From: an uncultured Clostridia bacterium
GTDB lineage: Bacteria; Bacillota; Clostridia; Lachnospirales; Lachnospiraceae
Direction of reading: 5' to 3'
DNA length: 64,000 nt
Assembly: GCA_948467395.1 (NCBI GenBank)
Contig: CAOKDX010000001.1
Location: 186,001-250,000, forward strand
In this document: positions 26,809-34,548 of the stretch, one piece after another
Numbering within the stretch: position 1 is the stretch's first letter
How the letters are laid out: every line of letters begins with the position of its first letter
Program-made: the position numbers and the translations under genes
Notes under the pieces: generated by a model
Told to the model about the DNA's origin: nothing
Databases searched by the model: none
What the model saw: the letters and a program-made list of their open reading frames with translations, nothing else

Positions 26809-28158
26809 TTATAGACAGCTCCTTTCCGATAATAGACCGGGCTCGTCGATCCGCAGGCGGATGGCCCAATCCGGCAATGAATCAAAGGCGGGCTCCCGGG
26901 CAGACCCATATTCTTCTTTCAGGAAATCCGCCAGCAGAAATGCGGCGGGGCAGGCAGGGGGTGAGGAGGGAAACGTACCGTACCCGTCTGTCAGGATCAT
27001 TACGCCGTGGACCGTCTCCTCTGTACCGGATCGTCTTATGCCTTCGATGTAACGGAACACACACCGGTAATCGGTTCCGCCCCCGCCCCTGACAGCAAAG
27101 GCATCTGCCTGTGCGGCGAACTGCTGGAAGGAGGTGATGAGGATTTCTTCCTGGATCACCGTATCGAACTGCAGCAGCCGGATTTTCATATGGTTAAAAA
27201 ATCTTCTGGAATTCCCCAAAATTGCCATGGTCTCTGAGAGGAAACGGCGGACTGGTGTTCCACGGACAGAGCCGGATGTGTCGATGGCGATGACCAGACT
27301 GCGGATTTTCTTTTCTTCCTTATATTCCAGCGGCTCGATCAGGGGAATGTTTCCGTAGAGATCCATGCCCAGTGTATAGTAGGCCGTGTCAAATTCCTCG
27401 TCATTGATCCGCAGGCAGTCCTGCCAGACCGCAAAGCGCCGCAAAAAGCGGTCGTATTTCATCGAACTGCCGCAGGACAGCTTCAGCATCTGCAGCAGGC
27501 TGCCGGCGGCGGTTCCGGCACGGCGCTCAAAGGTTTCCATGCTGGTGCGCGTCTTGTTCCCGAGCTCCTGCCATTTTTCCTGATTCTGTCTGTGCTGTTC
27601 CGGCTTCTGTGAGGGATCCTTCTTATCCCGGGGCCAGAACTGGTGGCTGTCGATGCAGAATTCCTGCTCCAGGAGAAGCATGTTCTGATGGTAGAATATG
27701 CTGCCCTCCAGAAGATGGCAGAGCCTTCCCGGCGTCAGCAGAGAGATCTGGTGCTCCTGGATATACCGGTAAGTCTCCTCCCGCAGGCTGGAAGGGACTT
27801 TCCGGAGACACGGAATATCCAGGGAGTCCAGAATGGATTCCGTGCAGATATCGCAGGACAGATCCCACAGCGCCCTGTCCTGTGCCGGTTCCAGATATAA
27901 GTGGGAGAAGAGGCAGTGGAGGAGATTGTGGAGGAAGGCCCTGTTTATGAGAACTGGATTTTCCTCGAAGGAACGGAAGAGATAGCGCGGCTGGAAATAT
28001 AATTTTTCGCCGTCCGTGGCCGAGGAACCAATAAGGGGGCTCATCTCAAAGGTGAGGCCGGAGAGGGCGGCGTCAAGGAAACGAAGCGAGAGATACAGAT
28101 CGCTGCGAACGGTGGAAAGTATTTCCCTGCCAAGGGCAGTATGGGATGGGGTGTCCAT
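26809..28158 (-). CDS. VWA-like protein with degenerate metallopeptidase-type N-domain (DUF2201-like)
   Basis: 449 residues. The C-terminal half is a von Willebrand A-like domain with an intact MIDAS: IAIDTSGS near 288-296, GGGGTDY, and ILTDGYG near 388. The N-terminal half resembles the putative metallopeptidase domain that precedes such VWA domains (DUF2201): FLHNLLHCLFSH at 76-86 followed by WDLSCDICTESIL. The usual HExxH is HNLLH here, so the catalytic Glu is replaced and peptidase activity is doubtful. AAGGAGG precedes the ATG. The downstream gene supplies the MoxR-like ATPase partner. Confidence 0.85.
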   Translation of the reverse strand: MDTPSHTALGREILSTVRSDLYLSLRFLDAALSGLTFEMSPLIGSSATDGEKLYFQPRYLFRSFEENPVLINRAFLHNLLHCLFSHLYLEPAQDRALWDLSCDICTESILDSLDIPCLRKVPSSLREETYRYIQEHQISLLTPGRLCHLLEGSIFYHQNMLLLEQEFCIDSHQFWPRDKKDPSQKPEQHRQNQEKWQELGNKTRTSMETFERRAGTAAGSLLQMLKLSCGSSMKYDRFLRRFAVWQDCLRINDEEFDTAYYTLGMDLYGNIPLIEPLEYKEEKKIRSLVIAIDTSGSVRGTPVRRFLSETMAILGNSRRFFNHMKIRLLQFDTVIQEEILITSFQQFAAQADAFAVRGGGGTDYRCVFRYIEGIRRSGTEETVHGVMILTDGYGTFPSSPPACPAAFLLADFLKEEYGSAREPAFDSLPDWAIRLRIDEPGLLSERSCL

Positions 28159-28170
28159 GGGGGTTCCTCC

Positions 28171-28950
28171 TTACAGATCAAATTTCTTTGTGCTGGAAGA
28201 GCCGTTTCTGCCCCGGCGCATAAGGTCGAGAAGATAGCTGATAACAGAGGGGGTTTCCAGCGACTGGGCGGTTTTCAGTGCCAGCGCCATAAGCGTTCCG
28301 TCCGGCGGTTCCCCTTCGAGAAAATACCGAAGGGAATCTATGTCCTGTTCCCGGATAAAGTAGGCCAGCAGCTCATCCGGGTGCGCAGTCCAGAAATCCC
28401 GGTAGGACGTCTCCGCCTCCGGGGAAAGCAGGTAGGGGAAGCGCAGGCGGAAGGAGAGGATCCGGGCCAGGACCGGAATCTCCTCGCTGACCCGGGCCCG
28501 GCTCCACAGCCCGTCGTAACGCTGGTAGTCAACCTGGGAGTCGTAGAAACACTGCTGGTACAGATAGCCTGCGCCGTAGCCCACCTCCTGAAAGATCCTG
28601 GCTGGCTCATTGGCGATATATTCATATTCAAAACGGGGGAAGAGAAGCATAGACCGGCCATTGTTATCATAGGATATGGAGACTGTGATCTCCTGATACA
28701 TGTCATAGAGGATATCCTTCAGGCAGGTGCAGTCGCCCTCGCCATGGGCCATAATAATATGAGAGAGCTTCGGACAATTTTTGAATGCGCCGTCCCCGAT
28801 CTCGATTCCTCCGTGGGGGAGATAGATCGTGTGGAGGGACCGGCAGTTATAGAATGCATGCCTGCCAATATATTCCGTGCCTTCCGGTATATGGAATTCG
28901 GAGAGCGCCCGGTCCTCTGCGTAGGCGTAATCCCGGATTCTGTGATTCAT
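28171..28950 (-). CDS. BspA-like leucine-rich repeat protein, first gene of MoxR-VWA operon
   Basis: 259 residues with no signal peptide, so cytoplasmic. Residues about 18-75 form two LRR_5 (BspA-type) repeats: IPEGTEYIGRHAFYNCRSL and IEIGDGAFKNCPKL. The rest is helical with aromatic residues and not recognised; part (SYLLDLMRRGRNGSS) resembles an ankyrin-like end. BspA-type repeats are usually on secreted adhesins, so a cytoplasmic copy beside an AAA+/VWA pair is unusual and may recognise a client protein. The start has AGGAGG; it ends 12 bases before the VWA gene. Confidence 0.75.
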   Translation of the reverse strand: MNHRIRDYAYAEDRALSEFHIPEGTEYIGRHAFYNCRSLHTIYLPHGGIEIGDGAFKNCPKLSHIIMAHGEGDCTCLKDILYDMYQEITVSISYDNNGRSMLLFPRFEYEYIANEPARIFQEVGYGAGYLYQQCFYDSQVDYQRYDGLWSRARVSEEIPVLARILSFRLRFPYLLSPEAETSYRDFWTAHPDELLAYFIREQDIDSLRYFLEGEPPDGTLMALALKTAQSLETPSVISYLLDLMRRGRNGSSSTKKFDL

Positions 28951-28995
28951 GTCTTACCTCCTGGAATTTATCACTGTGGTTATGTTCACTATCAA

Positions 28996-29024
28996 AGAAT
29001 AGCACTCTATAGACAATTTTACAA
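28996..29024 (-). promoter_or_regulatory. Probable promoter of the LRR-VWA-MoxR operon
   Basis: On the minus strand TTGTAA (29024-29019), 17-base spacer, TATTCT (29001-28996), about 45 bases before the start codon. Confidence 0.5.
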
Positions 29025-29096
29025 GAAAATGATATACTGAATACAGTATTTTTATGCGGGAACAGAAACCAGGGATGAAAAAGAAAGAAAAAGCAG

Positions 29097-29125
29097 GTTT
29101 GTGCCTGCGTGCTGTTTGCACAAAC
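29097..29125 (+). other. Hairpin in the leader of the zinc-ribbon gene
   Basis: GTTTGTGC (29097-29104) and its exact complement GCACAAAC (29118-29125) flank 13 bases. No T-tract follows. It ends 62 bases before the start codon; the role is unknown. Confidence 0.35.
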
Positions 29126-29187
29126 ATTGCTTTATACACAAAAAAGCAAAGGTGAAAAGGGTTCACCATGCAGAAATGAGGTAAGAT

Positions 29188-29682
29188 ATGTTTTGTCAGA
29201 ATTGTGGAAAAGAAGTGGCAGAGGGAGATCGCTTCTGCAAGAACTGCGGTGTACTGATCGGGTATACGAGACAGGAACAGGAGCCGGCAGCAGAGGACCG
29301 GAGCGGCTGGCCGGTTCAGGAGCCGGATGATCCGGCGGCGTCCACTCAGCAGGAGCCAGCATCCTTTCAGCAGGGGGAGCAGCGGCCTTCCTCTTCACGG
29401 AAAATGGTAACATGGATCATCGTGGGGGCGGTGGTGCTGATCGGCCTGATATCCCTGCTGGTGTTAATTGTACTGAACGGTGCTGCCCGGAAAAAGGCGG
29501 AGCCAAGGATGCAGAGGTGGAAGGAGCAGATCGAGGAAAATCAGGAGGATAACAGCTTCGACAGCTTCTATGACTATGATTTTGACAGTGACGATGAGGA
29601 TGACTTCTTTGACGACGAGGATGATGAGGATGGTTTTTTCCCTGACACAGATGAGAAGCAGGGAGGAGAACAGTTTTTTTAA
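29188..29682 (+). CDS. Zinc-ribbon, single-pass membrane protein with acidic tail
   Basis: 164 residues. MFCQNCGKEVAEGDRFCKNCG forms a CxxC-x10-CxxC zinc ribbon. A Pro/Glu/Gln/Ser-rich stretch follows, then one membrane helix (about 74-96) and an extremely Asp-rich tail (about 121-160) that is disordered and probably outside the cell. Such zinc_ribbon_2 membrane proteins are common in Firmicutes and of unknown function. It lies 15 bases before the RelA/SpoT-like gene, so the two are probably one transcript. Confidence 0.8.
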   Translation: MFCQNCGKEVAEGDRFCKNCGVLIGYTRQEQEPAAEDRSGWPVQEPDDPAASTQQEPASFQQGEQRPSSSRKMVTWIIVGAVVLIGLISLLVLIVLNGAARKKAEPRMQRWKEQIEENQEDNSFDSFYDYDFDSDDEDDFFDDEDDEDGFFPDTDEKQGGEQFF

Positions 29683-29697
29683 TAGGGGAAGAAGGAT

Positions 29698-31491
29698 ATG
29701 AAGTATAGAGAAGAAGACATACAGGAGATAATCTACACCAGACAGCTCGAGGGCATTGGGGAGCGCCTCGAGGAAGACATTGCCGGGATACTGAACCGGA
29801 CGGGGATGTATTTCCGTATATTTAACCGGGCCAAGACGTCATTTTCCATTGCGCAGAAGCTCAGCAAGGAGGGATATGGATTTGGTGAGGAGGAAAAGAA
29901 GCTGCAGGATCTCATTGGACTGAGAGTGGTGGTCTATTATCAGGATGATATGAATATTATCCGGACCATTCTGGAGCGGACATTCCGCCGGGTGGGAGCG
30001 TGGTCGGAGACGGAGAGCACCAATGAGGAATTTAAGGCGTCCAAGCTAAACGGGGTATTCCGCATTCCGGACGAGTACCAGCGGATCTACAGCGGGAACT
30101 TCAGCCAGCTCCCCATAGACAGAACCTTTGAGGTACAGCTTCGGACGGTATCCTTCGAGGGCTGGCATGAGATTGAACATGATATGAGGTATAAATCTCC
30201 CCATGGAGATGAATTCTGGCGCAATAACGAGGACCTTTCCCGGACACTGAATTGTGTGCTGGCAAATCTGGAGCTGTGCGACTGGTCCACCCTGAGCGTG
30301 TTTGACAAATTGTCCTACTATCACTACGAAGAGGGCAACTGGGAGATGATGATGAAGGGAAAGTTCCGCCTTCGTTTTGAGGCCCAGCCGCTTTCTCCGG
30401 AGCTGGTGGCGTTTTTAGACGATAATCCGGTGGTGGCATACTGTCTTTACCGGTGCGACCGGGCAAAGGTGATATTTGCCCTGATGCAGGAACGCCATGA
30501 AAATATCACCTATGATCTCGTGGTAAAGGCGGCAAATGAATCGGCCGCCTCTTATGAGGCAAAGACCCAGCGCCGGCTGACTAAGCTGTGCCACGAGGTG
30601 ATCGGCAGGGACCGTACCCAGAAGATGGAACGGCTGGATCTGCGGCCGCTGGACATCACGCCGTCCTTCCAGCTGAATGTGACGCTGATGCACAGCCCTC
30701 TGAAGGATGTGCATCAGGAATTTATGTCGGCAGTCCATTTGATCGGCGCCTGGGCCCAGGGGCGTTTCCGGAATATTGCGGAGGACATTCCCACTACTCC
30801 CGTGGATTATGAACTTCATGTGCCGGGATTTAATATTAAGGTGCTGGGGAACCTTTCCCTGGGGTTTTATAAGATGTCCATGGACTATGTGGACACCACC
30901 CGGAAGGGCGTAGTCTGGCGGACGAATGTCAGTCTGGAGCTCAGCGAGCGGATCCGGATGAATGTGTCCTGCGATTACTGCCATACGCCGGACCGTCTTG
31001 TGCGGGACAGCTTCTCGAAGCCCCGGTTTGTAGATGAGATCTTTCGTAAGATCGGCTATGAGGATGTGCTTCCCATGTCCCTGAAGCCGCGGAAGATCAA
31101 GACAATGCGGGAGCTGGAGGAGATCAGTGCCTTTACCGCTGACCACAGCAGGAGCCTTCCTGTGATCCTGGCGGTGGAAGAGGAGGATTCGGAACGTCAG
31201 ATTAACGTCAACCGTCTGGCTGAGACCATCGGGACCTATGCCCATGTGTTTCTTCTGGATAAAAAGGCGATTCCGATCCTGATGGAGATATCCGATTACT
31301 CCAAGGAAGAACTGATGGGAGCCGTCTGGGTGACCTTCCAGGGAGGAGAGGATAAGTTCTATACCAGGGATATGATCGCTGACAGCCGTTTTGATTTCAA
31401 TAAATACGCTTTTGATCAGGGAAATGTATATGAGAAGGCTTTCCGTCACAAGCTGGTGCGTCTGATCAAGGAGAAGAACTGTTGTCTGTAA
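29698..31491 (+). CDS. Large RelA/SpoT-synthetase-fold protein with unknown C-terminal region
   Basis: 597 residues. Residues about 25-170 show the nucleotidyltransferase fold of (p)ppGpp synthetases: RAKTSFSIAQKL (44-55, ATP-binding R-x-K), DLIGLRVVVYY (metal Asp71) and FEVQLRTVSFEGWHEIEHDMRYK (Glu145 and the HxxxEH helix). The usual NGYxSxH segment between them, whose Tyr stacks on the guanine, is absent: the region reads FKASKLNGVFRIPDEYQ. So the substrate may not be GDP/GTP. No HD hydrolase, TGS or ACT domain is visible. The remaining 400 residues are unrecognised; near the end SLPVILAVEEEDSERQINVNRLAETIGTYAHVF resembles a domain seen in some conflict-type proteins. Confidence 0.7.
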   Translation: MKYREEDIQEIIYTRQLEGIGERLEEDIAGILNRTGMYFRIFNRAKTSFSIAQKLSKEGYGFGEEEKKLQDLIGLRVVVYYQDDMNIIRTILERTFRRVGAWSETESTNEEFKASKLNGVFRIPDEYQRIYSGNFSQLPIDRTFEVQLRTVSFEGWHEIEHDMRYKSPHGDEFWRNNEDLSRTLNCVLANLELCDWSTLSVFDKLSYYHYEEGNWEMMMKGKFRLRFEAQPLSPELVAFLDDNPVVAYCLYRCDRAKVIFALMQERHENITYDLVVKAANESAASYEAKTQRRLTKLCHEVIGRDRTQKMERLDLRPLDITPSFQLNVTLMHSPLKDVHQEFMSAVHLIGAWAQGRFRNIAEDIPTTPVDYELHVPGFNIKVLGNLSLGFYKMSMDYVDTTRKGVVWRTNVSLELSERIRMNVSCDYCHTPDRLVRDSFSKPRFVDEIFRKIGYEDVLPMSLKPRKIKTMRELEEISAFTADHSRSLPVILAVEEEDSERQINVNRLAETIGTYAHVFLLDKKAIPILMEISDYSKEELMGAVWVTFQGGEDKFYTRDMIADSRFDFNKYAFDQGNVYEKAFRHKLVRLIKEKNCCL

Positions 31492-31516
31492 TGTGATACC
31501 GCAAATATAAAAACTG

Positions 31517-31545
31517 TTGACAGAAATAGAGAAAAAAATTATAAT
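31517..31545 (+). promoter_or_regulatory. Consensus promoter of the FN3 secreted protein
   Basis: TTGACA (31517-31522), 17-base spacer, TATAAT (31540-31545): both hexamers are perfect, predicting strong expression. Confidence 0.85.
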
Positions 31546-31603
31546 AAAAACGGAACTTACGATTCATTGTTTTTTTAGTTTGATTAAGAAGGAGTAAAGA
31601 AGA

Positions 31604-32845
31604 ATGAAAAAGAGTGTTAAAATGTTACTGATGGTATTTGCTGTGGCATTTGGCGTTCTGCTTGTGTCAGGGACTACAAGTAAGGCGGCGGCATGGCAGT
31701 CAACATGGAATTCCGGCCTGAAAGCAACCGGACAGAAGACACAGAGTGTGGATCTGCAGTGGAACACTTACATAGGTGATGAACGGGTGGACAGTTATAT
31801 TATCTATCTGGGAAATGATCTGGACAATATGAAACGCAAGTCGCAGATTTCTTCCAGCCAGACCCATACTACGGTTTATGGCCTGGCGCCAGGCGGCGTA
31901 TATTATGTTGCTGTCGTCCCGGTAAACGGCTACGGGAATGCCGAAGTGGCGCTGGATGTGGGTGAAGCCATTCAGATCGGTACAGTACCGGTGGTAAATC
32001 CGGTTACCGGCCTGAAGCAGACATCTGCAACGGCAAATTCCATTACCATGACATGGAGTCCGGTCAGCGGTGCCACTGCCTATGATGTATACCGTTATAA
32101 CGGCTATAATGATTATACCCTGGTAGGACAGGATCTGACGACCACATCACATACTGTCGGTGGTCTTAATACCAATATGTCAGTGTATTATTTCGTGATC
32201 GCTAAGCAGACGGTTGCGGCAACAGGGATTACAGGACAGAGCAGCGAGTACACACGTGTTGCCATGAGGACGGTTCCAGCGAAGGTAACGCTTCTTGCCA
32301 TTACGAATTACTGGCAGTATCTGGGAGAAGCTGTTTACGGCTGGGGCGCCATGAGCAATGTTTCCGGCTATGAATTTGAACTTCGCAATAGCAACAACAA
32401 GGTGCTGACCAAAAAGGACACAGGTACATCCGCATCTGCCGGCGTGGATCCCTTCCCGAAGGGAGTGTTCACCAAGGCGCGTGCAAGGGCGTATATCACA
32501 GTGGACAACAAGAAAATATATGGTCCATGGTCCAATTACCTCTATAGTGCTTCTACTAAAAAATGTACCGTAAAGCGTTCAGCGAACAAAAAGAAAATTA
32601 CTGTGAAATGGACGAAGGTAAAAGGGGCGACGAGTTATAAGGTATCCATGGCGACAAAGAGCAATGGAAAGTATAAAAAGGTGAAAACCCTCAGCAAGAA
32701 GAAATCCTCGCTTACTATTACGAAGTATGGAAAGAAAAAGCTGAGCAAGAACAAAAAGTATTTTATCCGGGTGGAATATCTTATCAAAGTAGGAAAGAAA
32801 ACATATACAAGTAAGATTTTCTCCGGCGACACCAGTGGAATCTGA
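31604..32845 (+). CDS. Secreted fibronectin type III repeat protein
   Basis: 413 residues with a signal peptide (KKSVKMLLMVFAVAFGVLLV, cleavage near TSKAAA). Four FN3-like modules follow, about 33-130, 133-225, 228-320 and 324-413; the second has the clearest pattern (ANSITMTWSPVSGATAYDVYR). The last module is very rich in lysine (KKITVKWTKVKGATSYKVSM and beyond) and resembles the basic tails of the two surface proteins at the start of the window. No LPXTG or membrane anchor is seen. A perfect consensus promoter and AAGGAG site suggest an abundant product. Possibly a wall-associated structural or binding protein. Confidence 0.8.
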   Translation: MKKSVKMLLMVFAVAFGVLLVSGTTSKAAAWQSTWNSGLKATGQKTQSVDLQWNTYIGDERVDSYIIYLGNDLDNMKRKSQISSSQTHTTVYGLAPGGVYYVAVVPVNGYGNAEVALDVGEAIQIGTVPVVNPVTGLKQTSATANSITMTWSPVSGATAYDVYRYNGYNDYTLVGQDLTTTSHTVGGLNTNMSVYYFVIAKQTVAATGITGQSSEYTRVAMRTVPAKVTLLAITNYWQYLGEAVYGWGAMSNVSGYEFELRNSNNKVLTKKDTGTSASAGVDPFPKGVFTKARARAYITVDNKKIYGPWSNYLYSASTKKCTVKRSANKKKITVKWTKVKGATSYKVSMATKSNGKYKKVKTLSKKKSSLTITKYGKKKLSKNKKYFIRVEYLIKVGKKTYTSKIFSGDTSGI

Positions 32846-32886
32846 TGGCTGCGGTGTGGATAGAACGGTAACAGAATAAAAGTTGA

Positions 32887-32921
32887 GGTCACTGCTTTTT
32901 GGGCGGTGACCTTTTCTTTTT
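32887..32921 (+). terminator. Terminator of the FN3 gene
   Basis: GGTCACTGC (32887-32895) pairs with GCGGTGACC (32903-32911) with one mismatch, followed by TTTTCTTTTT. Confidence 0.85.
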
Positions 32922-32972
32922 ATCCAGTTTGTGATAGAATGGAAACAATCTATAGAAAAGGAAGTGTTTGTA

Positions 32973-33500
32973 ATGAAAGCTGGAATATTTTATCACCAAA
33001 GAACAGGCGGGCCCGTGCAGATCATTGCCCGGGCACAGACAAAACCTACTTTTCAGGAGGTGATCTGCTATCAGGAACTCACGATGCCCTATGACCATTT
33101 TGTCATGGAGAAGACGCAGTTTTTCTCAGAGTATGTGAAGAATTTTGAAGAGCTGCCGCTGGTGGGGCGCAGGCAGATCGGGAAACGGGACGACCTGCCG
33201 GATAAACGCCCACTGATATCGAAGGGGGAGATCCGCAGTCAGGAGGAGAGAGATGAGGTGTCACAGGAGGAGTCGGATCCAAGAATACGGAAGCTGCTGG
33301 CCTTCTTTGATGCGGATACATATAAGGAGAAGATTCGGTTGTTGGATGGGATGAAGGAGGATCTGGATGAATTTATGCTGAATAATATTGCGGTAAGTCT
33401 GGATCTGTCCATTGAGGACGGTGTGGACGGTTTTGGATTTATCATGTCTGAGCTGAAGATCCGCAGCCGGTATGAGAGCGACAGGGGAGAAAGACTTTGA
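32973..33500 (+). CDS. Conserved hypothetical protein upstream of truA
   Basis: 175 residues. The first 50 (FYHQRTGGPVQIIARAQTKP, then EVICYQELT and HFVMEKTQFFSEYV) look like a small DUF1653-type beta domain. The rest is charged and helical, ending in VSLDLSIEDGVDGFGFIMSELKIRSRYE. No function can be assigned. The ATG at 32973 has an AAGGAAG site; the frame opens earlier but without one. It overlaps truA by four bases (TTGA), so the pair is translationally coupled. Confidence 0.65.
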   Translation: MKAGIFYHQRTGGPVQIIARAQTKPTFQEVICYQELTMPYDHFVMEKTQFFSEYVKNFEELPLVGRRQIGKRDDLPDKRPLISKGEIRSQEERDEVSQEESDPRIRKLLAFFDADTYKEKIRLLDGMKEDLDEFMLNNIAVSLDLSIEDGVDGFGFIMSELKIRSRYESDRGERL

Positions 33501-34237
33501 AAAATTACCGGATGAAGATACAGTATGACGGGACGCGGTATCGCGGGTGGCAGCGGCAGACCGGCGGGGAGGATACGATTCAGGGAAAGCTGGAAAAGGT
33601 ATTGTCCCGCCTGAATGGTGAGTCAGTCACGATAGACGGCGCCGGCCGGACAGACGCCGGCGTCCATGCAAGGTGCCAGGTGGCCAACGTACATCTGGAC
33701 AGGTTATGGGATCCGGAAGAACTGAGGGATAAACTAAATGAATATTTACCAGAGGACATACGGATACTGGAAGTAGCCGAGGCGGGGGCGCGGTTTCACA
33801 GCCGTCTGAACGCCACGGGAAAAGTATATGAATACCGTCTGGTAAAAAAGGGCTGCAGCAATGTATTTGCCAGAAAGTACAGCTGGCAGATGGCGGAGGA
33901 TCTTGATATAGAACGAATGAGGACGGCGGCACGGGAGCTGGTGGGACAGCACGATTTCAGAGGCTTCTGTTCCCGGGCTTCGAAGAAAAAATCCACCGTC
34001 CGGCGGATTGACAGAGTGGAGATCCGGGAGACGGAGGACAGTATTTATATGCTGTTTGAGGGCAACGGTTTTCTCTATCATATGGTCCGCATCCTGGCCG
34101 GGACACTGGTGGAGACCGGCACAGGAGCCAGGGAGCCGGAGAGTATCCGGGAGATTCTGGAGAAAGGCAGCCGCGGGCTGGCAGGGGAGACGGCGCCGGC
34201 CCGGGGGTTGACGCTTCTTTCGGTCCGGTATGATTAG
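33497..34237 (+). CDS. truA: tRNA pseudouridine synthase A
   Basis: 246 residues. Converts uridines 38-40 of the tRNA anticodon arm to pseudouridine. The catalytic Asp is in GAGRTDAGVHA near residue 50; QYDGTRYRGWQRQ, FHSRLNATGKVYEYR, DFRGFCS and NGFLYHMVRI are the other family elements. The start is TTG, overlapping the previous stop, with GGGGAGAAAG upstream. Confidence 0.95.
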   Translation: MKNYRMKIQYDGTRYRGWQRQTGGEDTIQGKLEKVLSRLNGESVTIDGAGRTDAGVHARCQVANVHLDRLWDPEELRDKLNEYLPEDIRILEVAEAGARFHSRLNATGKVYEYRLVKKGCSNVFARKYSWQMAEDLDIERMRTAARELVGQHDFRGFCSRASKKKSTVRRIDRVEIRETEDSIYMLFEGNGFLYHMVRILAGTLVETGTGAREPESIREILEKGSRGLAGETAPARGLTLLSVRYD

Positions 34238-34285
34238 TGCCGCCGGACCAGACGGTCCGCGGCTGCATACAAAGGGGGGATGGCC

Positions 34286-34516
34286 ATGCGCCTGATGGAA
34301 TTTAAGATGGAGCGGGAGAATCTTGTCCAGGAAGGAGACGAGGTGACAGTTACCGAAGGGGTTCTGCCCAGCGCCTACTATTATACGATCAATCCGGCGG
34401 TGGCGATGTCGGGAAATTATGTATTCCGGGAGAGGCTGCATACAGATCATGGCATTGTCCGGGAGATCAAGCACAACGAAAAAGGCTATTATGTTGTAGT
34501 GGAATTCGATGAATAG
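34286..34516 (+). CDS. Small conserved hypothetical protein
   Basis: 76 residues, acidic and predicted beta-rich, without membrane segments: MRLMEFKMERENLVQEGD, ALPSAYYYTI-like middle, and a KHNEKGYYVVVEFDE end. I recognise no family. The ATG at 34286 is six bases after AAGGGGGG; the ATG at 34280 overlaps that site. It sits between truA and the aminopeptidase gene with short gaps, so it is probably in the same transcript. Confidence 0.6.
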   Translation: MRLMEFKMERENLVQEGDEVTVTEGVLPSAYYYTINPAVAMSGNYVFRERLHTDHGIVREIKHNEKGYYVVVEFDE

Positions 34517-34548
34517 AAGAATGGAGCAAAGAGGAAAGGAAACCAGAT

